Below are positions 9,399 to 16,150 of a DNA stretch of 64,000 nt, in pieces. The DNA comes from Capnocytophaga sp. oral taxon 878 (GTDB lineage: Bacteria; Bacteroidota; Bacteroidia; Flavobacteriales; Flavobacteriaceae). The notes below the pieces were generated by a model. The model did no database searches. It had not been told where the DNA came from and saw only the letters and a list, made by a program, of their open reading frames with translations. Each line of letters opens with the position of its first letter. Positions within the stretch are counted from its first letter, which is position 1. The position numbers and the translations under genes are program-made. The DNA is taken from positions 2,827,501 through 2,891,500 of the forward strand of contig NZ_CP027229.1 of NCBI RefSeq assembly GCF_002999135.1, written 5' to 3'.

Positions 9399-9802
9399 AA
9401 TCCTTTAGCTATATTCCAAATCCAGTTTAGTAATATTAGGATGAAGAAGGGGATGTATACATAGGGGCGCTTGAAGATCTCTTCAAAGCGCAGGTATGCC
9501 TTGTGAAGTCCGTTTTTGCGGAAAATTACATCGGAGAGGAGCCATAGGGGCACCACTACCAGCAGAGCCAAGGCTAGTAACCCTAAGGGGTTGGTGTGGA
9601 GAGCCGTATGCCAGTCGGCAGCTAAAAGGGCGCTTACAGAGCGTGTTGTGCCACAGGAGGGGCAGGGGTAGCCTGTAACGTTTTTGATAGGGCATACCGT
9701 TATCTGTCTGCCTTGAGTATTGGTGTAGGTATCCATTAGTAACCAGCCCCAAGCGGCAAGGCAGAAGAGTGTAATGAAACGGTAGAAAGGTTTGGCTTTC
9801 AA
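9395..9802 (-). CDS. DUF2752 membrane protein
   Basis: DUF2752 proteins are small membrane proteins of unknown function. They have a conserved cysteine pair in a CPxCGxTR-type motif, here PCPSCGTTRSVSALL at about residues 46-60, preceded by one helix and followed by two more. The reading frame begins with TTG at 9802, which directly follows, in frame, the TAG stop codon of the TM2 gene. The next ATG (residue 23) would remove the first helix, so TTG is preferred. Initiation therefore depends on reinitiation at, or readthrough of, that TAG. The length of 135 residues is normal for the family. Confidence 0.85.
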   Translation of the reverse strand: MKAKPFYRFITLFCLAAWGWLLMDTYTNTQGRQITVCPIKNVTGYPCPSCGTTRSVSALLAADWHTALHTNPLGLLALALLVVVPLWLLSDVIFRKNGLHKAYLRFEEIFKRPYVYIPFFILILLNWIWNIAKGL

Positions 9803-10141
9803 CTACTGTATAGAGAGGGCTAAAAGTTCGGCGTTTTTATCGCGAGCGGCATCGGTAATGATGAACCAATCGATTATTATCCAGATGCCTAACCCTCCGC
9901 AGGTGAGGAGTTTGGCTACCCCTAAACCTACATCGCCAATGAAAAAGCGATCGAGGCCTAAAGAACCTCCTAAGAAGGAAAATACTTGTGTGGTGAGGGT
10001 GTCTTTTAGCGGGCTTGCTAAGAGAGCATTCCAACGGCTATCGTCCAGAGATAGAAGTCGTTCACGGATTTGAGGAACTAATTCGGGTCGGAAGTTTTTA
10101 GCGTTTACTACCAAAAACATATCCACTTTTTGTGCGTCCAT
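9803..10141 (-). CDS. TM2 domain-containing protein
   Basis: The TM2 domain is a pair of membrane helices joined by a tight DRF-containing turn. Here it lies at about residues 55-100, with LGLDRFFIGD between the helices and a C-terminal GLGIWIIIDWFII helix. The N-terminal ~50 residues are soluble and contain a predicted helix ending in LLASPLKD. Function is unknown across bacteria. The TAG stop codon is followed, in the same frame and with no gap, by the DUF2752 coding sequence. It lies 13 bp after the preceding membrane-protein gene. Confidence 0.9.
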   Translation of the reverse strand: MDAQKVDMFLVVNAKNFRPELVPQIRERLLSLDDSRWNALLASPLKDTLTTQVFSFLGGSLGLDRFFIGDVGLGVAKLLTCGGLGIWIIIDWFIITDAARDKNAELLALSIQ

Positions 10142-10154
10142 TATATTAAATGTA

Positions 10155-10556
10155 TTAATCTTCTAATTTGTTATTTTTGAGTAATTGTATAGCAAATACA
10201 GCTTCTAAGCAGATGTACAAGAATGAGGGTATTATATTGAAAAAGGCTTCGTAAAAAGGTAAGGCTACTTTTGCTTTGGCTAGAGGGAGTATGGCTATAA
10301 TTACTGTGATGAATCTAAAGAATATAGCCCACATAAAAGCGAAGGCGGTATAGCGATACGCCTTTCTGTTGGCTATATAAATGAGGGTGAGCATTAGGGC
10401 TGAGGTGCTTCCGTAATAGAGTGCTATTTGTGTAGCACTGTAATAGAGGACTAAGCCCTTGATAGCTAAAAAGTAGTAGGCACCCATATAAATGAGCATA
10501 GCGATAACAGCACACCACAGCAAAAAGGTGATATAAGTACGTGTGTTATGCTTCAT
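10155..10556 (-). CDS. Small membrane protein, DUF6168-like, downstream of atpZ
   Basis: This is a 133-residue protein with four predicted membrane helices (about residues 8-30, 37-60, 68-92, 103-125) and a charged C-terminus. In Flavobacteriia a protein of this size and topology commonly follows the bactofilin and AtpZ genes ahead of the ATP synthase operon, where it is called DUF6168. That order is kept here for the first three genes, but the ATP synthase genes are absent and TM2/DUF2752 genes follow instead. It overlaps atpZ by 11 bp. The family name rests mostly on context and is moderate. Confidence 0.7.
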   Translation of the reverse strand: MKHNTRTYITFLLWCAVIAMLIYMGAYYFLAIKGLVLYYSATQIALYYGSTSALMLTLIYIANRKAYRYTAFAFMWAIFFRFITVIIAILPLAKAKVALPFYEAFFNIIPSFLYICLEAVFAIQLLKNNKLED

Positions 10557-10791
10557 CTTTGTTCATTTTCAAAGCTTTCCTGATGATAGTGTACAAAGCG
10601 GCGAATACCCCGAAAAGGGCACACCCTATGGTAAAGAGTGAGTGCTTATTGGGATATTGCTGATCCAGCCATACGCCCAAGTAAGTGCAGATGGCAATAG
10701 TGGCAGCCATTTGCAGTCCTGCTTGGGAAAAGTAAATCCAATTATTTAATTGCTTTTTCGTCGATTGGTTGTGCTTGAGGCTGTTTTTCAT
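10546..10791 (-). CDS. atpZ: AtpZ/AtpI family protein
   Basis: AtpZ/AtpI are small membrane proteins with two helices, associated with assembly of, or cation supply to, the F-type ATP synthase. The 81-residue product has helices at about residues 20-42 and 50-72, separated by the LGVWLDQQYP segment; the G-x3-D pattern between helices is characteristic. The coding start lies inside the bactofilin gene: 50 nt are read in two frames, the bactofilin C-terminal tail and the AtpZ N-terminal basic tail. No ATP synthase subunit genes follow in this window. Confidence 0.85.
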   Translation of the reverse strand: MKNSLKHNQSTKKQLNNWIYFSQAGLQMAATIAICTYLGVWLDQQYPNKHSLFTIGCALFGVFAALYTIIRKALKMNKDEA

Positions 10792-11176
10792 TTAAAAAGT
10801 TTTTGTTTCCTTTCATAGAGCAGGTAACATTGAACACGGCACCTGGTTCGATAGAAAGTTTATCAACATAAACCTCTCCTTCGATTACGGCGGTTGATTT
10901 CAGGCTAAGGATGCTGTTGATTTTGATAGTGCCTGTTACTTTACCTTCGATATCGGCATTTTCACAAGTTATGGTACCGCTTACTACGCCGGTGCGCCCT
11001 ACTACGAGCTTACCTGTGGTTTGGAAAGTGCCTTCGACTTCGCCATCGATACGGAAATCGGATTTAGAAATAATATCGCCTTTAAATTTGGTTTCAGCAA
11101 CGATGCGGTTGCTACTTCCTGAAGTGTTATCTACTGCCATAGTTTTTTTATTATCTCTTTCTTTGTTGTTAAACAT
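10742..11176 (-). CDS. Bactofilin family polymer-forming protein
   Basis: Bactofilins polymerise through a right-handed beta-helix and scaffold cell-wall enzymes or shape determinants. The product (144 residues) shows the repeating beta-helix pattern G-x-I-x-S-x-x-x-(F/L)-R-I-D-G-x-(V/I)-E-G from about residue 38, with VVGRTGVVSGTI and AVIEGEVYVDKLSIEPGAVF rungs, and disordered charged tails. A start at 11176 was chosen over a TTG/ATG at 11242 because a promoter lies at 11212-11242; an internal ATG at 11140 is possible. It heads a minus-strand run of seven further genes to 7688. Confidence 0.92.
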   Translation of the reverse strand: MFNNKERDNKKTMAVDNTSGSSNRIVAETKFKGDIISKSDFRIDGEVEGTFQTTGKLVVGRTGVVSGTITCENADIEGKVTGTIKINSILSLKSTAVIEGEVYVDKLSIEPGAVFNVTCSMKGNKNFLNEKQPQAQPIDEKAIK

Positions 11177-11211
11177 ATAATTTAGGGGGTATGAATGCAA
11201 TTTTGTTGCCC

Positions 11212-11242
11212 CAAAGGTACAATATTTTTTTTGTTGCCACAA
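11212..11242 (-). promoter_or_regulatory. Promoter of the bactofilin run
   Basis: On the minus strand: TTG, a 20-bp spacer, then TACCTTTG (complement at 11212-11219). It lies about 36 bp before the bactofilin start at 11176. Confidence 0.75.
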
Positions 11243-11290
11243 GTTTTTCGCTCTTTTTTTTGGAAAATATTTCTTAACTCATTGTTTTTC

Positions 11291-11672
11291 AGAGTGTAGT
11301 AGGGGGGTAGGGGGTAGGAGTTAGGGGATAGGAGATAGGGGGTTGAGAAAAATAGGCAGAAAATGGGAAAAGAGTGAGAAAAATGTAAGAATTGGGGGAT
11401 TTTGTTGCGAATTTGGCAAAGTGAAAGATTAGGTATTTAGTAGCTGATTATCAGGTAGCTAAGGCTTATACTTCGTTTATAGTTCGTTTATCCTTCGTTA
11501 TAGGTTCGTTTGAAGTAGGTAAAAGATAAGAGATAGGGGGTAAGAGGGTGGGGATGGAATGGGTTGATTATCAGGAGAAAGGGGTTAGGAGATAGGGGAT
11601 AGTGTGGGGGGAGGTGATTTTTGCATTATTCGCAATGAAATGGAAAATAAGATGAGAAAAATTGAAAGGAGG
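11291..11672 (+). repeat. Composite intergenic element, copy B, with TTCGTT four-box core
   Basis: Non-coding stretch. Core boxes begin at about 11472 and repeat every 11 bp (TTCGTTTATAG, TTCGTTTATCC, TTCGTTATAGG, TTCGTTTGAAG). TGATTATCA palindromes stand on both sides, at 11445-11453 and 11565-11573. Outer arms are purine-rich GGAGTTAGGGGATAGG-like runs, one arm holding TTTTGTTGCGAATTTGGCAA and the other TTTTTGCATTATTCGCAATG. No open frame of note was seen. Confidence 0.88.
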
Positions 11673-11784
11673 AAGAGGGTAGAGGGGTGGTTTTTGTATT
11701 GCCTTAGGATTGTTTTACGATGGGTGAAATAGGCTGACTGATAGATGTTCCTTAAAATGTGGCTTCTAAAACCTAAAAAAAATT

Positions 11785-11814
11785 TTGCTACTTTCAAAAA
11801 AAGTCGTATCTTTG
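11785..11814 (+). promoter_or_regulatory. Promoter of tRNA-Arg (and probably the HU/SPOR gene)
   Basis: TTG at 11785-11787, a 19-bp spacer, TATCTTTG at 11807-11814; the tRNA begins 16 bp later. Confidence 0.85.
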
Positions 11815-11829
11815 CCAAAAATTTACTTC

Positions 11830-11901
11830 GGTCTTGTAGTTCAACGGATAGAATAGAAGTTTCCTAAACTTTAGATCCAAGTTCGATTCTTGGCAGGACC
11901 A
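11830..11901 (+). tRNA. tRNA-Arg (anticodon CCT)
   Basis: The 72-nt sequence folds as a cloverleaf. The 7-bp acceptor stem pairs GGTCTTG with CAGGACC with one G-T pair, and the anticodon stem GAAGT/ACTTT closes the loop TTCCTAA. The anticodon is CCT at 11863-11865, and the T arm contains GTTCGATTC. The discriminator is A and CCA is not encoded. It reads the rare AGG arginine codon. The next gene starts only 24 bp downstream, so the tRNA is probably cut from a shared transcript. Confidence 0.96.
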
Positions 11902-11925
11902 CTCTTAACTAATTGAAAAGATTTT

Positions 11926-13206
11926 ATGAAAGATTTAAATGTTTATATAGAAGACTTGCTCTATAAGCACCCTTGTGTTATTATACCTAAGTTTGGAGCA
12001 TTTATTTCTAACCGGAAATCAGCCAAAATGAGAGATGACAAGACGTTTATGCCTCCTAAGCGGGAGCTTACGTTTAACCCGAGCCTAAATCAAAATGATG
12101 GCTTGCTAATAAAATATGTATCTGAACAAACAGGCATCACTTACAACTTGGTTGAAGATTATGTAAACCTTGTGGTAGAAGGGTGGAAGAATATCCTGCA
12201 ACAGAACAGGCCTCTGACATTTGAAAGGGTAGGGACTTTCACTCTGACTCCTGAAAAGCGCATAACCTTTGCCCCAGAAGAAGATGTCAATTACTTAACT
12301 GATTCATTTGGTATGACACCCTTTATCCCTCACGAAGTACCAGGTTCTGATCTTAAGATAGCAGAGAACCAAATTAAACCAACCCTTAATGAACCTGTAT
12401 TGCCGCCTGAAGAGGAGCTGGTGACTACTATTGAGAGTCCTATTACACAGATAGCGCCTCCTGCAGTTACGGCACCTAATGGCAATAAGAAGAAGAAAAG
12501 TGAAAAGCCATCGGGCGAAAGCAAAGTAGTACGCTTGAAGCCTTATATTAAATACTCGGCAGTGGCTGCGGTAGGTTTGGTTATTTTGGCTTATGGGGCT
12601 TATCTTTTCTTTAGTGAAAAGGTAGTGAATGAAGATGCTAATGGCGCTCAGTTTGCGGTTACTGATAGCCTTGTGCAAGATAGGCTAAACCAAAAGCTTA
12701 GTGAAGCGGCTGTATTTACTCCGCCTATTAGTATGCCGGTAGTAGCTATGCCTGTAGAAAAGGTAACTCCTAAGCCAGGGGCGAAGCCTTCTAACAATCA
12801 GGCTACCAATAGTACTAATAGCACTGCTGCAACTACTACCAATAGCGCTGCTACAACAGGGCAAAGTACTACAGTAGCACAGCCTAGCAGCAAGCCTGCT
12901 ACAAGTGCTAGTGCAGGAGCCTCATCGGCTACTGGTACTAAAATGACTAATAGTGCCTTGGCAGCTAAAAAGTATCAGGTAATAGCAGGAGCCTTCCGTG
13001 AAGAGAAAAACGCACAAAAAAGAGTGCAGGAACTTCAGAAATTAGGTTATAAAAACGCTTTTGTTTTAGGAACGAATGCCAAAGGACTATACCAAGTAAG
13101 TTACGGTGGTTATGACAGTATGGACGAGGCTAAACTATTGCAGAAAGAGATTAAAGAATCCAAAGAAGAGAAGAACCTTGAAGGAGGCTGGATACTGACA
13201 CACTAA
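11926..13206 (+). CDS. HU-domain (CCDC81-like) and SPOR-domain membrane protein
   Basis: This is a Bacteroidota-type envelope protein, probably binding peptidoglycan at the division site through its SPOR domain. From the N-terminus: a tandem HU-like region (residues ~1-130, with CVIIPKFGAFI and FERVGTFTL, the two-part CCDC81-type HU module); a basic linker; a single membrane helix (~209-229); a Ser/Thr/Ala-rich low-complexity linker (~285-340); and a C-terminal SPOR domain (~347-425, with YQVIAGAFREEKNA and YQVSYGGYDSMDEA). The HU part would be cytoplasmic and the SPOR part periplasmic, which could link DNA or protein inside to the wall. It sits 24 bp behind tRNA-Arg and is followed by a terminator. 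Confidence 0.9.
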   Translation: MKDLNVYIEDLLYKHPCVIIPKFGAFISNRKSAKMRDDKTFMPPKRELTFNPSLNQNDGLLIKYVSEQTGITYNLVEDYVNLVVEGWKNILQQNRPLTFERVGTFTLTPEKRITFAPEEDVNYLTDSFGMTPFIPHEVPGSDLKIAENQIKPTLNEPVLPPEEELVTTIESPITQIAPPAVTAPNGNKKKKSEKPSGESKVVRLKPYIKYSAVAAVGLVILAYGAYLFFSEKVVNEDANGAQFAVTDSLVQDRLNQKLSEAAVFTPPISMPVVAMPVEKVTPKPGAKPSNNQATNSTNSTAATTTNSAATTGQSTTVAQPSSKPATSASAGASSATGTKMTNSALAAKKYQVIAGAFREEKNAQKRVQELQKLGYKNAFVLGTNAKGLYQVSYGGYDSMDEAKLLQKEIKESKEEKNLEGGWILTH

Positions 13207-13237
13207 TATGATAATAAATTAACATTAAACCACGAAT

Positions 13238-13262
13238 AAACCGCTGTAAAAGGCGGTTTTTC
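13238..13262 (+). terminator. Intrinsic terminator after the HU/SPOR gene
   Basis: Stem AAACCGC/GCGGTTT (13238-13244 and 13253-13259) with an 8-nt loop and a short T run, 32 bases after the stop codon. Confidence 0.8.
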
Positions 13263-13287
13263 ATATTAAGAAATCCTTAAAAATACA

Positions 13288-13938
13288 ATGACCCTATCGG
13301 AAGAAAATTACTTAAAAGCTATCTTTCACCTCTTTAATGAAAATAATGAAGAGGTATCGACCAATGCTATAGCTGAGGCTATGGCAACTAAAGCCTCATC
13401 GGTTACTGATATGCTTAAAAAGTTGGCTGATAAGAAGCTGATTAACTACAGGAAGTACCAAGGAGTAACCCTTACCCCTAAAGGCAGACAAAAAGCAATA
13501 GCTATAGTGCGGAAACACCGTCTGTGGGAAGTGTTTTTGGTAGAAAAGCTTCATTTTTCATGGGATGAAGTGCATGAGATAGCGGAGGAATTAGAACACA
13601 TACAATCGGACAAGCTTATAGAACGCCTTGATAAGTTTTTGGGTTACCCAGAGAAAGACCCTCATGGGGATCCGATTCCTAATAAGGAAGGGGTTATTGA
13701 GAACAGTATTAAGATCCTGCTTAGTGATCTTAATGAAGGAGATAAAGGAGTATGTGCAGCTGTAAAGAATACCTCTAAGGAGTTTTTGGTGTATCTGAAT
13801 AAAATGCATATAGCCTTGGGCAATGAAATAGAGGTTATAAGCAAAGAACCTTTTGATAACTCAATGCAAATATTGGTTAGTGGTAAAGAAGTGAACCTCT
13901 CGGCTATGGTATGCCGGAATATATATATAAATGGTTAG
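13288..13938 (+). CDS. Metal-dependent transcriptional regulator, DtxR/MntR family
   Basis: DtxR-family proteins bind iron or manganese and repress metal-uptake genes. The N-terminal winged helix is clear: NYLKAIFHL, then the recognition region with ATKASSVTDMLKKLADKKL and a wing GVTLTPKGR. The dimerisation and metal domain follows with KHRLWEVFLVEKL, DEVHEIAEELEH and GYPEKDPHGDPIP. The C-terminal ~70 residues form the FeoA/SH3-like domain, so it is the long (216-residue) type. The metal cannot be decided by eye. No transporter gene is adjacent; the next gene, 3 bp on, is a DUF4163/DUF3298 protein. Confidence 0.93.
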   Translation: MTLSEENYLKAIFHLFNENNEEVSTNAIAEAMATKASSVTDMLKKLADKKLINYRKYQGVTLTPKGRQKAIAIVRKHRLWEVFLVEKLHFSWDEVHEIAEELEHIQSDKLIERLDKFLGYPEKDPHGDPIPNKEGVIENSIKILLSDLNEGDKGVCAAVKNTSKEFLVYLNKMHIALGNEIEVISKEPFDNSMQILVSGKEVNLSAMVCRNIYING

Positions 13939-13941
13939 AAT

Positions 13942-14721
13942 ATGAAAAAGAATACTAAAAATAAAATAGCCCTTATCTTGGGTATAGTTTCTCTTGTAAT
14001 AAGTGGATGGCTTATTTACCGTTATTTTTATGAGTTGCGTTTTGAAGAGAAAACTATAGAACTCACTACCGAAGGCTGTGAAGAAAACTGCTTGAATATT
14101 AACTTAAATTACTTGCGCTGCAAAGGAGGTAGTAACTTTGCTAAAAATTTTAATGCCGAGATTGAAAGCCAAGTAGCAAACTTTTTGTTAAGCAATGAAG
14201 ATACCTTACAGGTAGATGATATCAGTATAGAAAAAGCGTTGGAAACTTTTATGACTGACTATAATACAATACACGAGCATTTTCCTGATATTCCTGCTTA
14301 TGAACTCACCCTTAGTGATAGCATTATGTGGAAAAACGAGAAGATGCTTACCCTTGTATCTAATCGGTACTCTTTTACCGGAGGTGCACAACCTGTAATA
14401 ACTAAAGTATTTACGCACTTTGCACTGAACGATGGTTCGGTTATTACGAATGAAAACCTTTTTACTGACGAGAAAAAGGTAGCTGAAATAGCTGAGAAAT
14501 ACGTTAGGGAAGCACAAAAACAATCGACTATTGAGACCCTTAATGATAAAGGCTTTTGGTTTGAAGATAACCAATTCTGCCTTCCTAAAAACATAGGGGT
14601 AGCTGCCGATGGGCTTATCCTCTTTTACGAGCCTTTTGAGATAGCATCGTATATGAATGCTCCTTTTGAGGTAAAAATACCAATGAACGAAATAAGTGCC
14701 TATTTGGCATTTAAAAAATAA
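13942..14721 (+). CDS. DUF4163/DUF3298 (RsiV-like) domain protein, membrane-anchored
   Basis: A protein of 259 residues with one N-terminal membrane segment (~8-27) and an exported domain. The segment YSFTGGAQPVI matches the conserved aromatic-x-GGAH/Q-P motif at the junction of DUF4163 and DUF3298. The later LNDGSVITNENLF, with the DG and lysozyme-binding-like strand pattern of RsiV, supports the pair. The RsiV anti-sigma factor of Bacillus binds lysozyme with this domain, but here there is no sigma factor partner, so a ligand-binding or structural role is all that can be inferred. It is 3 bp downstream of the DtxR-type gene, 11 bp upstream of cysH, and likely in the same transcript. Confidence 0.8.
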   Translation: MKKNTKNKIALILGIVSLVISGWLIYRYFYELRFEEKTIELTTEGCEENCLNINLNYLRCKGGSNFAKNFNAEIESQVANFLLSNEDTLQVDDISIEKALETFMTDYNTIHEHFPDIPAYELTLSDSIMWKNEKMLTLVSNRYSFTGGAQPVITKVFTHFALNDGSVITNENLFTDEKKVAEIAEKYVREAQKQSTIETLNDKGFWFEDNQFCLPKNIGVAADGLILFYEPFEIASYMNAPFEVKIPMNEISAYLAFKK

Positions 14722-14732
14722 TCAGTATTAGA

Positions 14733-15437
14733 ATGAGAGAACAATTAAATACTCTTTATAAGGAGCTTATACATAAAAATGAGGTAGAAGGCTTAGCCTT
14801 TTTGGCAGAACAGTTTCCTAATGAAATAGTGTTCTCTACCAGTTTTGGATTAGAAGACCAAGCTATTACGCACCTCATTTTGGACAATAAACTTCCTATT
14901 AGTATTTTCACACTGGATACTGGTAGGCTTTTTAATGAAACCTACTCGGTGTGGGAGAGTACTAATGAGCGTTATAACACCTTTATCACTCCTTATTACC
15001 CTGAAACTAAGCGTATAGAAAAATATGTTGAAACTAATGGGCCATTGTCTTTTTACCGTTCGGTAGAACTGCGCAAGGAGTGTTGCCATATACGCAAAGT
15101 AGAGCCCCTAACAAGGGCACTTAAAGGTAAAAAAGTATGGATAACAGGCTTGCGAGCAGACCAAAGTAATGCACGTAAAGACCTTCCTATACTAGAGTGG
15201 GACGATACCTACCAACTATTTAAGTACAACCCTCTGCTACATTGGACGCTTGCAGATACTCAAGCCTTTATTAAAGCTCATAACATTCCTTATAATGTTC
15301 TTCATGATAAAGGTTTTGTGAGTATAGGTTGCGCTCCTTGTACCCGTGCTATTAAAGAAGGGGAAGACTTTCGGGCTGGACGCTGGTGGTGGGAAAGCAA
15401 CAGCAAAAAAGAATGCGGCTTACACGAACATAAATAG
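14733..15437 (+). CDS. cysH: Phosphoadenylyl/adenylyl-sulfate reductase (assimilatory, Fe-S type)
   Basis: This enzyme reduces APS or PAPS to sulfite with thioredoxin in assimilatory sulfate reduction. FSTSFGLEDQ forms the nucleotide-binding SGG-like loop and TLDTGRLF the following strand. Cysteines of the 4Fe-4S cluster are at CC 117-118 (ECCHIRK) and C200/C203 (GCAPCTRA), and the catalytic cysteine is in the C-terminal ECGLH (Cys228). Presence of the CC...CxxC set is characteristic of reductases that use APS. The length of 234 residues is normal. The usual partners (cysD, cysN, sulfite reductase) are not in the window; metY lies 20 kb away. Confidence 0.94.
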   Translation: MREQLNTLYKELIHKNEVEGLAFLAEQFPNEIVFSTSFGLEDQAITHLILDNKLPISIFTLDTGRLFNETYSVWESTNERYNTFITPYYPETKRIEKYVETNGPLSFYRSVELRKECCHIRKVEPLTRALKGKKVWITGLRADQSNARKDLPILEWDDTYQLFKYNPLLHWTLADTQAFIKAHNIPYNVLHDKGFVSIGCAPCTRAIKEGEDFRAGRWWWESNSKKECGLHEHK

Positions 15438-15490
15438 GCTGCCTATTGATAAATAATAACAAAGAAAATAAACTTTAAAATAACAATAAC

Positions 15491-16111
15491 ATGAAAAAAA
15501 CACTTTACACAGCCCTTATGGGCGTATTCGCTCTGTTAGCTTTTACAGCTTGCTCAAAATCTGATGATGATACTTCTAAGTATGAAAACTTACCTAATGA
15601 GGTTAAATCTATTGTATCTTTTGATGTGCTGAAAAAGTTGGAAGCTAGTGGTATGGTAATTAATTTAGGAACCACTCCGCCTAATATTGAGGGGAGTTAT
15701 TCGGTAGCACCTTTTGAATTGGAATTTACTGATGTGCCAGATCCTGTATATGTGCCAGGTTATGTAATTACAGGTTATCAGTACCGTTTTTATGATCAAA
15801 AAGGTGTAAATGTAAAAACTGATTACGAAAATAAAGATATCTTTGCTCAAGAAAAAGCTCTTGGTAAAGGTACTATTATTTCGGGCTCAGGTAATAAGTT
15901 TACTGTTTTTATGGAGGTAGATGGGGAACATATAGGTGAAGCTACTTATAAAAATTTGGCTCTTCTTTCGGGCGAAGTAACACCTCAAGGTATTAAGAAC
16001 TTTAAATACGGGTTCTATATGATGCAAAAGGATGATCCATACGAAAAACTGATGCCTGTTGGAGCTACTCGTATTTGGTTTGATAATGATTTTCTTTCGG
16101 AAAGATTATAA
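15491..16111 (+). CDS. Hypothetical lipoprotein
   Basis: A 206-residue protein, not recognised. The N-terminal signal ends in the lipobox FTAC (lipid anchor at Cys21) followed by SKSDDD, an acidic stretch typical of the lipoprotein export signal that sends Bacteroidota lipoproteins to the cell surface. The rest is predicted beta-rich, with VPGYVITGYQYRFYD and FTVFMEVDGEHIG strands, possibly an FKBP-free small beta-barrel or calycin-like fold. It is 53 bp after cysH and 39 bp before sppA. Surface exposure is an inference from the acidic residues after the lipidated cysteine. Confidence 0.75.
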   Translation: MKKTLYTALMGVFALLAFTACSKSDDDTSKYENLPNEVKSIVSFDVLKKLEASGMVINLGTTPPNIEGSYSVAPFELEFTDVPDPVYVPGYVITGYQYRFYDQKGVNVKTDYENKDIFAQEKALGKGTIISGSGNKFTVFMEVDGEHIGEATYKNLALLSGEVTPQGIKNFKYGFYMMQKDDPYEKLMPVGATRIWFDNDFLSERL

Positions 16112-16150
16112 CCATTTGTTTGCCTTGCTAACCTCTTAATTTTAATACAC

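Noticed and set aside
9496..10073. Plus-strand frames opposite the DUF2752 and TM2 genes
   Set aside because: They are mirror frames of real minus-strand membrane proteins with no motif of their own.
11469..11514. TTCGTT array as a CRISPR array
   Set aside because: The repeat unit is only 11 bp with no distinct spacers, there are just four boxes, and no cas genes are present.
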